Assembly: GCA_030762935.1 (NCBI GenBank)
Contig: CM060899.1
Span: 63,290,501-63,354,500 of the forward strand
Source: Hymenopus coronatus
Lineage: Eukaryota > Arthropoda > Insecta > Mantodea > Hymenopodidae
DNA length: 64,000 nt
Reading direction: 5' to 3'
Made by a program: the position numbers and the translations under genes. Positions within the stretch are counted from its first letter, which is position 1. Every line of letters starts with the position of its first letter. Positions 20,201 to 32,900 of the stretch are shown here, one piece after another. The notes under the pieces were generated by a model. That model saw only the letters and a list, made by a program, of their open reading frames with translations, did not search any database and was not told the origin of the DNA.

Positions 20201-23200
20201 AGATACCAAACACAACAGACAGACACACACACACGCAGACATTTTTCTAAAAATGCTTTTTTTGGATACAGGGGGTCTCAAAATATATATTTCCAGTGAA
20301 ATCTCGGTACCAAATTTTTGGGTGCAATACAATATCTTCTCTATACACTATGTACATAGTATGTAAGTTTTCTAAGTAGAAAATAATATCCATCTTTGAC
20401 ACTACAGCTATGCTGCCACCTGTACATTTCCGTTCTCCCTTCTGTTCTCTAAATACAAAATCCTATCCATCATCGTCATTACATTACGCTGCCACCACCG
20501 TCACACCCATACCGTACATTTCTGTACTCCTCTCATCATAACCACTCAGAACATGAATTTTTATTCAAATTAACACATGCATTTGGGCCATTTACCCTAT
20601 GGGACAGAAATTTGGGGCAATGCAGCTGTAACCCACATGGGAAAGGTATTTAGATTGCAAAAAAGTGCCATCAGATTGATTTTCAATATGAGCTCTCATG
20701 AATTGTGTAGGGAAATATTTAAAGATAAACAGATATCACCATTATATTATACAGCACAAAAACAAAACTTAAAAAAATCTGATGTGTTCCATTCACATGA
20801 CTTTCTCTACATCTCTGCAATAAATTATTTTCAAAAAGCTTATGCTTCTATTTACTTCCTGCTAATCGAGAAAAAATTAGCAAAAATAGTCTTATTTCTT
20901 GCTTCCTTGTAAGTAGAAGCTAAATAAGGGAGTACCATAGGTTAAAGTAAAGTCAAAACCTGGTTGCTATGTGACTAATGTTCCTTTGTATGTATGGACA
21001 CGAGTTCACAAAGTCCGGTATGAGAAAAATATAAGTTTGTATAGCTTAAACCAAAAACAAGGAATATCTCAAAAACAATCAACTCCACAAAAAAAAAAAA
21101 AAAAATGTATACAACATAAATTGAGTGTTTTAATGTGCTCCACATTTTTGTGTGATAAGTTTTTGTCTCTCTCTTACGGTTTAGCACTTATGTAAAATTC
21201 CGTAAAATTCACTCAGAATAAAGTAGTCTTTAGAGGCTATTCCCAGAAAATTCAAAATATACATTTTATTTGTCAGGTAAGTATCTTTAATATACGATAT
21301 TTTAATCAAAATTGTTAGACATTTTTTAGAAAATCAAAATTTTCGAAAAAAGTTACATGTAAAGGTTAGTTTGGAGTGGGGGGATTTTTCTCAAAATCTT
21401 TGTATCGCATCCCCAGAAGATACTGAACTTAAATACCAAGTTTGGTATTTTACCGACTTTTCGTTTTTCAGTTATCATGTTCACAGACACACACGAACCT
21501 TTTTCTGAAAATACACGTTTTTGGATACAGGGGACCCTAAAACATATATTTGTGGTGAAATTTCGGTATCAAATTTTTTGTTGGAGTGCAATGCATTCTC
21601 TATACACTATGTATATAGTGCGTATAGAGAAAGTAAAAATCTGATGTGTTCCATTCACATGACTTTCTCTACATCTCTGCAACAAATTATTGTTAAAAAG
21701 CTTATGCTTACATTTATTTCATGACTTATTACTTACTTGTAAATAGAAACGAAATAAGGGAGTACCGTAAGTTAAAGTGATAGTCAAAAGCTAGTTGCTA
21801 TGTCACTGAAGTTCCTTTGTTTGTATGGACAGGAGTTGACAAATTTATGTATGAGAAAAGTATGAAAACTAAACTAAAGCTGAAACTAAAAACAAGTTAT
21901 ATCTCAAAAATGATCAACTCCACAAAACAAATGTATAGGAATTCGTCAACTCCTGTCTATGCAAACAAAGGAATTTCAGTCGCATAGCAACCAGCTTTTG
22001 ACTATCACTTTAACCTATGGTACTCCCTCATTTTGCTTCTACTTACAAGGAAGCTAGAAATAGGACTATTTCTGATGATTTTTTCTCAATTAGTATGAAG
22101 TAAATAGAAGCATAAGATTTTTAACAATAATTTGTTACAGAGAATTAGAGAAAGTCATGTGAATGGAACACATCAGATTTTTTATTGTTTTTCATGGCTA
22201 TTCTAAGTTTAAATTGGCTTTATCTCAAAATAAGATTTTGCACTTTTGACTTCTGCTTGAAGGCCGCAAAATACATGTTTACTTCAGAGTTTTTTACTCT
22301 TCATGTAAGGTCACAGGAAGTTGCGTAACCTCTCATTTTTATCAGGAAGGAACATTGCATATAATGTCTGTGTAAGAATTAAAGACAGCTCAATGGCAAC
22401 ATGTTGTGAAGCTATTCTGCAAACTTTTTAATCACACCTAGTATGTTGAAAAATTATACACTTCTGTTCCTCTTTTATTACTTTCTCTACATGTACTATA
22501 TACATAGTGTATAGAGGAAGTATTGCATTCCACCCAAAAATTTGATACCAAGATTTTGCCGGTAATACATATTTTAGGATCCCCTGAATCCAAACAAAGC
22601 ATTTTTAGAGAAAGGTCCATCTGTGTGTCTGTGGACAGCATAGCTCAAAAACGTTAAAAGACCGTTAAATACCAAATTTAGTATTTAAGTTTGGTATCTT
22701 CCAAGCATGCGACACAAAGATTTTCAAGAAAATCCCCTAATCCCCAACTACCCTTTACATCGTTTTTTTCGAACATTTTGATTTTCTCAAAAATGGCTCT
22801 AACGATTTTGATTAAAATATTGTATATTAAAGATATTTACCTGCAAGTAATATGTATATCTTGAATTCTCTGGGATTAACCTCTGAAGACTACTTTACTC
22901 TGGATGAATTTTACGAAATTTTGCATAACTGCTAAACCGTAAGAAATAGACAAAAACTTACCACACAAAAAAATGTAGAGGTCATTAAAACACACAATTT
23001 ATGTTATATACATTTTTTTTGAGGAGTTGATCGTTTTTGAGATATTCCTTGTTTTTGGTTTCAGGTTTAAAAAACTTGTACTTTTCTCATACAGGAATTT
23101 GCCAACTTGTGTCCACACAAACAAAGCAACTTCAGTCACCTAGTACCCAGCTTCTGACTTCACTTTAACCTATGATACTCCCATATTTCACTTCTACTTA

Positions 23201-26200
23201 CAAGGAAACAAGTAATAAGACTATTTCTGCTAATTTTTTCTCGATTAGCTTGAAGTAAATTGAAGAATAAGCTTATTAGTAATAATTTGTTACACAGAAG
23301 TAGAGAAAGTCATGTGAATGGAACACATCAGATTTTTATCCATGTTTGAGTGTGTGTGTGTGTGGCCAAAATAGCTCAAAAAGGAAAGTCCGTTAAATAC
23401 CAAATTTGGTATATAGGTATAGTATCTTCCAAGGATGCGACACGAAGATTTTCAAGAAAATCCCCCCACCACAAACTACCCTTTACATGGAAATATTTTC
23501 GAAAATTTTGATTTTTTAAAAATGGCTGTAATGATTTTGATTAAAATCAGGTATATTAAAGCTATTTGTACCCCGAATAAAATGTATATCTTGAATTTTC
23601 TGGGAATAGCTTCTGAAGACCTCTTTATTCTGGAAGAAGTTTGCCGAATTTTACATACCTGCTAAACCGTAAGAGATGGACAAAAATTTACCACACAGAA
23701 AATGTAGAGCACATTTAAACACAATTTATGTTAAATACTTTTTTTCGTAGAGTTAATTGTTTTTAATATTTATTATTAGTTTCCGCTCTGAAAAACTTAT
23801 ACTTTTCTTATACAGGAAGTTGTCAACTCCTGTCCATACAAACAAAGGAACTGCAGTCACATAGCTACCAGCTTTTGACTATCACTTTAACTTACGGTAC
23901 TCCCTTATTTCGCTTCTACTTACAAGGAAGCAAGTAATAAGACTATTTCTGCTAATTGTTTCTCGATTAGCATGAAGTAAATAGAAGCATAAGCTTTTTA
24001 ACAATAATTTGTTTTAGAGATGTAGAGAAAGTCATGTGAATGGAGCACAGCAGATTTTCTTTCTTTTCTTCTGCTGTTTACCCTCATCATATGTAGGACT
24101 TAGAAGGTAGTGTCCGAAGTCAGATGCCTGTTGAAGAGCAGATAGACTCTGGATCAGACAGAAGCCAGGAGGGGTGATCAACCTGACTCCTGGAATGAGA
24201 GTGACAAATGGGATGATATGAAATGATAGTGAAATGGATGAAAATAAAAATGATTATGGACCAAATGGTAAAATGAGTGGTGAGGGAAACCAGACCTTAT
24301 GCTACTTTATCCACCACAAATCCTACATGCTGTCTCTTGGGATCGAACCTGGGCTGCCTTGCTGAGAGGCGAGTGGTGTAACCATTGGACGAGGCACCGC
24401 TCTTTATCATTTATTCAGTAATTAAATATAAAAATTTGAGGTGTTCCATTCACACAACTTTCTCTAGCTGTTCTATTTACAAACTATTCATTCAAAAGAT
24501 TCTTACAATAGATTATTCTTTTATTTACATCATGCTAATCCAGATAAACATTAGCAGAATTTGTAATAAGCGTTGTAGCTTTCCTGGTGGCGTAAATCTT
24601 TTAAGTTCTCTTGGACTTCCAGACAGGTGTAGATTTGATAAGGCGCCAACGTTTCAGGAGCATACATTGTTCCCATCTTCAGGGTTACTGAATGAATTGA
24701 ACTGATGTGGTCTTATTATATAGATATGTTCGTAGATTCTGTGTGGGCCAACCAGCGCACTAAGGCATAGCCTTTCAGGTGGAATGGAGCGCAGACGTGA
24801 AAGAAAACATTGCGATTCAGGAGACTCCTTTCTTTCACGTCTGTGCTCCATTCCACCTCACCAGCCACGCCTCGGCTCATTGGCATGCACAGAGCCCATG
24901 AACATATCTATATTAATAAGATCTCATCAGTTCAATTCATTCAGTAACCCTGAAGACGGCAACAATGTATGCACCCGAAACATTGGTGCCTCACCATATC
25001 TACACCTAACTGGAAGTCCGAGAGAACTTTGAAGATTAGCAGAATTTACCTTATTACTTGCTTCTTTGTAAGTAGGAGAGAAATAAGGGTTTACATGAGG
25101 CTAAAGCGATAGTCAAATATTTTGAAAACTGGTAGTTAAGTGAAACAATTGAGGCTTGGTTTGCTTTGAGAAAAGTTAAAGCAGCTTAAAAATGAAACCA
25201 GAAACCAGAAATATCTGGAAAATGGTCAACTCTACAAGAAAACATATGTGACATAAATTGTGTTTTAAAAAAATCTACATCTTATGTGTAGTAACTGCTA
25301 AACTGTAAGAGATAGACAAATGCTAACTTAACAGAAATGTAGAACATGTTAAAACACACAATTTATGTTGTGTGTGTATTTTTTTCGTGGAGTTGATCGT
25401 TTTTGAGATATTCCTTGTTATTGGTTTCAGCTTTAAAATATTCATACTTTTCTCTTACAGGAATTTTTCAACTCCTGTCCATACAAACAAAGGAACTTCA
25501 GTCACATAGCAACCAGCTTTTGACTATCACTTTAACCTATGGTACTTCCTTATTTCGCTTCTACTTACAAGGATGCAAGTAACAAAACTATTTCAGCTAT
25601 TTTTTTCTCGATTAGCATGAAGTAAATAGAAGAATAAGCTTTTTAATAATAATGTGTTGCAGAGATGTAGAGAAAGTTGTGTGAATGGAACACATCATAT
25701 TTTTAACCACTTCCATTGACACAACTAATACTGACAATACCACCACTGAGACCCCGCCCAAGAGCATGGTTTATCTGAATCAGATTAACGAAAATCTGGA
25801 TAGTCAAAAGAGAAAATATTAAATGAATATAAACTACTAATCTATAAAAATATTATTTTGGCACCAACAGTAATAATAAACATCATCTCAATTTTATTGT
25901 ATAAAATAGTGCACAAGTTTCTTTTGCTTAGGGTGAGTTACCTGGATAAGGTTTTTTTTCAGGGTTTTCCCTTATCCTGAAAAGACAAATGTCTAGTAAC
26001 TTTAAGCTCCATGGACCCCGAGATCATTTGGGTGTCATTTCACCAATTTCATTCATCGTCTGATATGACCAACTTGGTTAAAGGACGTTAAACTAAAAAA
26101 AATATCTTTTATTTCAAATTTGTGTTGCATTTAAGAAGCAAAATAAATAAGTCTAAAATTAATTTGGATAAACCAGATATCTGGATTAGTAAGAGCTAGA

Positions 26201-26933
26201 TAAACAAGCTTCTTGTGTTATAAATGATTAGGAATATTTGTATATACTGTAGCACTATTACTGGAATCTTTTAATAATGAGTCAAATTTATAAACATTTT
26301 AAATTTCTCCGATAGTCTTTATTTAAGACTAGTTTTAGGCAGCATCCTCCCTTTGTTCATATGGCCTATTTTTCATTCTTTTAAAGCATCTTTAGGTATG
26401 GTTTGATATTATGGGGCAGTAGCCCACGAATAACAGATGTACTAAAAATTCAAAAAAAAAGTTTGTTAGAATATTGACAAACTCTAATAAAACTGAACAT
26501 TGTAAACCACATTTTAAAACACTGGAAATCCCGAATGTTGTCAGTTTATATCTGTATGACGTTCTTGTATATTTGAAAGAAAATGTACAAAATTACAACA
26601 CCAAAGTGAAATACATACCTACAACACAAGCAATAACAATAGAGTGGATATACCACATTTAAGACTTGTCATCTAGGTACTACAAGTTAAATGGCATAAA
26701 CATATTTAATTCACTTCCTTTGAAAATATGCAATCTAAACACTAATAGATTTAAGGATAAAGTATATAAATGGCTAATAAAACTCCATTCTATAACATAC
26801 AAGAATTCCTAGATATAAGTAATCATGACATGTAAAACATATGTAATATTACCATTTTTTCACTGTACATATATGTATATATAAGCTATGACAAAGTGTA
26901 TTGTAATTATTGTATTTACTAAATGGTGAATAA

Positions 26934-26967
<34 letters not shown>

Positions 26968-29900
26968 TCAGTTAAAAAAAAGACCAACCTAATGTAGAGA
27001 AATTTAAAGTGTTGATAATTTCCACTCATTATTAAACAATTGATGCTTCTTGTCTGTCATAACCTTCATTATCATTGTTATTATTTGTTTGTTTGTTTAT
27101 TTTCAGCCAATACAGCTGGTATCATGCGTGCTGGAAGTTCAACCACCAGGAAAGATTCCAGCTGGGAAAACTGAAATAACTTTTGAGTTTCCATTAACAC
27201 CTAAACCGAATAAAACCTTATATGAAACCTATCATGGTGTGTTTGTAAACATACAATATCTGCTAAGATGTGAAATGAAACGAAGTTTTCTGGCAAAAGA
27301 TTTAATGAAGATTGCAGAATTCATTGTGGAATATAAGGTAAGAATTTAGTATGTATGTTCATTATTGGAGGAACTGAAAACATTTTAGAGCTTCCACTTA
27401 CCTTGATAGACAGCTTTTCTTTCTTCTTTCTGTATAATACTTCTATTGAGGATTGTTGAAAAACAGGTTCAACATTATAATTGACAGAAAATTTTCTGAA
27501 CATTTAAGTATATGAATATAAATATGAAGAGATCAAATTTGGCAATGAAAATGGTAAAAATTGGATGGGGAAATAGTAATCACGAGGATTATATCAGCAA
27601 AAGGAGAAAAAAATATAAAAGTTATAGGTTCATTTCTTGGGTAAGATCAGAGAGAAATGGATAAGAATGAGGAAGGAAGTTAGAAAATAGAAAAAAAAAA
27701 GGGGGGGGGGGGAATAATAGCATGATGAAGGGGAAGGTCCACTATGCGCATATAACTCTGGTGTTACGGTGTATGGTGGATTAAGGGACAAAGAAAAATA
27801 TACCTATAAGAAAATTGTAAGAATGCATGTATTTCAAGATATATATTTTATTTGTAAAGTAAATATCTTTAATATACAGTATTTTAATCAAAATCTTTAG
27901 TGACAGTTTTGAGAAAATCAAAAATCTGTTTAGTATCTAACAGCCTTTTAATTTCTGAGCTAAGCTGTCCCCCCCCCCCCCCACACACACACACTCACAG
28001 CTTTTATCTACCCCACTCATTTTTCCCAAAATGAAATCCTTGATAAAAAACATTTCTACAAATGTTTGGTTGGATTAACATGAAGTAAATAGAAGAAGAA
28101 AGTTTTGTAAGAATAGTTTGTTGAAGAATGGGTTGAGAGGGGCTTGTGAAAGTAATATATCAAATTTTTTTATTTCATGTGTTGTATTGAAGATGTAAAG
28201 CAAATATTTTTATTTCCTTTTCTTAGCCAGGTTCTTCGGAAAACGCTGTTCCTCATCCAGTGAAATTCTCCATCACTCCGGAATCCTTACAGAATATTAA
28301 AGATAAGGGACGCATTCCACGGTTCTTAGTGACTGGTCATCTGAACTCAACAATGTGTTGTGTCACCAAACCTTTTACAGGAGAGGTAAGATTTTGTTAT
28401 ATTTATTCATTTGCTTGTAAGCTAAAAGCATTGTAGAAAACTCAGCTTTGAAACTCTGTAATGTAATAGTTGTTTTCCATGTTGCTGTTTACCAACATAG
28501 ATAAGAAAAATTTAATATTATATCCCCGCCGCTTAACACATTGAAGCCTGGGTGTTTCGGTGTTTGAAGTGCCAAGAAACCCAGGGTTTTTACGCCTACT
28601 TTGAGTTATTATTTACAGTACATCAATTAAATCTGCCGAAAAGTATTGGGACAATCTAAAAGTATGGTATTCAAGGATTTCTCAACAAGTAAGAAAATAG
28701 TCATAACTTCTGTATTAATATTTTATTTTAAATTTGCAACAAGTATCAAATATGAGTGTGAAAAAAAAAACTGTGTAAAGCTGCTTACACTCCATTTATT
28801 CAAAGTTCAAAAAACTCTCCTTCGGAATCAGAATTTTCCACAGCTTCATTTGTATCCTGAATTTCAGCTTCAGTTCACAGAAATCGAGGAAAATGCAGCA
28901 TTTTAACATTTAAGAGCACAAACGTAACAAACAGATCACCACCTTCAAAGAAAATGGCGTGACTGCCCGAGAGCAGCAATATTACTAAATCTCCTAAAAT
29001 TCCTAATAGTTGACTAAAGCAAGGACAGATGGCAGCACAAATCAGACAGCTAAACGATAATTGATGTATGTTCTTTGCCGCTTAGCCCAAGACTGAGTGA
29101 AGGTCGTGGATTTGAATTAAAAGCATTAGAAATACCTCCCCGAGCTACACTTGAGCTCTAATGTGTTAATCTGTGCACTTGACAGTTGGAAGTTAAGTTG
29201 TTACCCCAGCAAGAAAAAGATGAAGAGCTTTACCCGTTTGACTTTCTGAACCAATCACAATGTATTTCACTTTGGTGTTGTAATTTTGTAAATTTTCTTT
29301 CAAATATACAAGAACGTCTTACAGATATAAATTGACAACAGTCGGGATTTCCAGTGTTTTAAAAAGTAGTTTACAATGTTCAGTTTTATTAAAGTTTGTC
29401 AATATTCTAACAAATTTTTTTTGAATTTTTAGTACATGTGTTATTCGTGGGCTTCTGCCTCATAATATCAAGCCATACCTAAAGATGCTTTGAATGAATG
29501 AACAATAGGCCATACGAACAAAGGGAATGGGCTCCCAGAAACTAGTCTCAAATAAAGACTATTGGAGAAATTTAAAGTCCTTATAATTTTGACTCATTAT
29601 TAAAAGATTCCAGTAATAGTGCTACAGTATATACAAATATTCCTAATCATTTACAACACAAGAAGCTTGTTTATCTAGCTCTTACTAATCCAGATATCTG
29701 GTTTGTCCAAATTAATTTTAGGCTTATTTATTTTGCTTCTCAAATGCAACACAAATTTGAAATAAAAGTTTTTTTTTTTTTTTTTTTTTTTTGTGGTAAT
29801 TTAACGTCCTTTTGGTCATATCAGACAATGAATGAAATTGGTGAACTGATGCTCAAATGATCTCGGGGTCCATGGAGCTTAAAGTTACTAGACATTCGTC

Positions 29901-32900
29901 TTCTCAGGATAAGAGAAAACCCCGAAAAAAACCTTATCCGGGTAACTCACCGTAAGCAAAAGAAACTTGTGCACTATTTTACAGAATAAAATTGAGATGT
30001 TTTTTATTATTCCTGTTGGTGCCAAAATAATATTTTTATAGATTAGTAGTTTATATTCATTTAATATTTTCTCTTTTGAATATCTAGATTTTCGTTAATC
30101 TGATTCAGATAAACCATGCTCTTGGGCGGGGTCTCAGTGGTGGTATTGTCAGTATTAGTTGTGTCAATGGAAGTGGTAAAAAATATGATGTGTTCCATTC
30201 ACACAACTTTCTCTACATCTCTGCAACACATTATTATTAGAAACCTTATTCTTCTATTAACTTCATGCTAATCGAGAAAAAATTAGCAGAAATAGTCTTG
30301 TTACTTCCTTTCTTGTAAGTAGAAGGGAAATAAGGAAGTACCATAGATTAAAGTGATAGTCAAAAGCTAGTAGCTATGTGACTGAAGGTACTTTGTACGG
30401 ACAGGAGTTGCAAGTTCCTGTGTGAGAAAAGTATAAGTTTTTCATAGCTGAAACCGAAAACAAGGAATATCTCAAAAACGTTCAACTCCACAAAGAAAAA
30501 ATCTGATGTGTACCATTCACATGATTTTCTCCATATCCCTGCAACAAATAATTCTTAAAAAGCTTATACTTCTATTTACTTTATGCTAATCAGAAAAAAT
30601 TAGCAGAAATAGTCTTATTACTCGCTTCCTTGTAGGTAGAAGCGAAATGAGGGACAACCATAGGTTAAAGTGATAGTCAAAAAAGCTGGTTGCTAGGTCA
30701 ATGAAGTTCCTTTTAATATGGGTAGGAGTTGACAAGTTCCTTATGAAAAAAGTATACGTTTTTCAGAAACCAAAAATAAGGAATGTCACAAAAACGACCA
30801 ACTCCACGAAAAAAATGTATATAGCATAAATTGTGTGTTTTAAAGTGCTCTACATTTTTTGTGTAGTAAGTTTTTGTCCATCTCTTACGGTTTAGCAGTC
30901 ATTCAAAATTTAGTAAAATTCATCCAGAATAAACTACTCTTCAGAGGCTATTCCCAGAAAATTCAAGATATACATTTCATTTGCCAGGTAAATATGATTA
31001 AAATCCGAAATTTTAATCAAAATCGTTAGAGCCATTTTTGAGAAAATCAAAATTTTCGAAAAAAGTTCCATGTAAAGGGTAGTTGGGGGTGGGGGAATTT
31101 TTCTCAAAATCTTCGTGTCGCATCCCTGGAAGCTACTAAACTTAAATACCAAGTTTGGTATTTTACCGACTTTTCGTTTTTGAGTTATCGTGTTCACAGA
31201 CACACGGACACACACACACACACACAGACCTTTTTGTGAAAATGCTTTTTTTGGATATTGGGGACCCTAAAACATATAATTTCCGGTGAAATCTCGGCAT
31301 CAAATTTTTGGTGGAGTGCAATACTTTCTCTATACACTATGTACATAGTGCGTATGGAGAAAGTAAAAATTGCATATAGCATAAATGGCATGTTTTAATG
31401 TGCTCTACTTTTTTTGTGTGGTAAGTTTTTGTTTATCTCTTATGGTTTAGCAGTTATGCAAAATTCCGTAAAATTCATCCAGAATAAAGTAGTCTTCAGA
31501 GGCTATTCACAAAAATTCTAGATATACATCTTATTTTTCAGGTAAATATTAATATATGATATTTTAATCAAAATTGTTAGAGCCAGTTTTGAGAAAATCA
31601 AAATTTTTTAAAAAAGTTCCATATACAGGGTAGTTGGGGGTGGGGGGATTTTCTTGAAAATCTTTGTGTCACATCCTTGGAAGATACCCAACTTAAATAC
31701 CAAGTTTGATATTTAATGATTGTTTCGTTTTAGAGCATTGCTATCCACAGACACACACACACACACACACGCACATGGACCTTTTTCCATAAATGATTTT
31801 TTTTTTGGATTCAGGGGGACCCAAAACATGTATTTCCGGTGAAATCTCAGTATCAAATTTTTGGGTGGAATGCAATATCTTCTCTATATACTATGTACAT
31901 AGTACGTGTAGAGAAAATAAAAACGTAGTGAGCCATTAAAAATCATGCTAATTTTGTTGTTGTTATAAGTTAGTTTGGTATAAGTTTTTTATTTTTATAA
32001 AATCATTATTTAATTTTTATTTTTTCAAATTATGTGACGTCTAAGAATATTGGATTTACATTTATTATTTAGCTTAAACTTCATTAATAAAAATGCAAAA
32101 AAAAAAAAAAAAAAAAAAAAGCTGTGAATTATCTCAAACAGTTCATGAGTTACCATTTTTTAAAAAAAAAACCTTAAAACACCCAGGCAGGGGGGCACAA
32201 CTGTCAAAATAAGGCCCTATTGTTATGTTAATTAAAATGTGTTAATGTGAATTTCAACAGTTGGTAGTGGAGCACTGTGAAGTACCAATAAAATCCGTGG
32301 AGCTGCAGCTGGTTCGGGTCGAAACCTGTGGTTGTGCAGAAGGCTACGCTAGGGATGGTAGGTATAATTATTGTTATTAAATTGTGTATCATCTTGGGTG
32401 TCTTTTTCATTGGAAGAATCTTGTATAGCGCAGTCATTTTATGGCCTGATCTGGTTTGTTTGCATATGTTGTCACACCTAACTGCTAAATAATCAAGGGA
32501 CTCGCTTTGCTATGAGAGATTAAACTAAGACAAATGTACTTCATACTACAGTTGGATGTGCATATAGGGACCCACCTATTCTAACTGTACAACAGGGAAA
32601 GTAAATTACATAATTCAATAAAAATAAACACTTCAAAAATCAATAGCAAATATATTGTTACCTTGTACTTAATACATACCACAAGCTTGGCGTCCAGGAG
32701 GAGGGCTTACCGTGGTTTTTATGAATGCTAAAGTTTGCAATGTTGCCAATATATGAGAATTATATATTTCCAATATTACCACATCCTGTGCTCACAGCCA
32801 GGATCTGACAATATGCTCTGAGCATTGTCTACAGGGTAATTTAGAAGTGATGGTACAAAACTAAAGCTCATTTATTCTTTATTGAAATGACATACAGAAA

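Larger units (their letters stand above)
29261..30500 (-). repeat. Large inverted duplication, right arm (VPS26C intron 4)
   Basis: About 1.24 kb, inverted relative to 25383-26616. It ends at the junction with the next PHR. VPS26C exons 3 and 4 lie between the arms, 2.64 kb apart. Confidence 0.9.

Noticed and set aside
27050..27106. Upstream extension of the VPS26C exon 3 frame with a hydrophobic start
   Set aside because: It is the intron's pyrimidine tract and acceptor; exon 2 already joins in frame at 27107.
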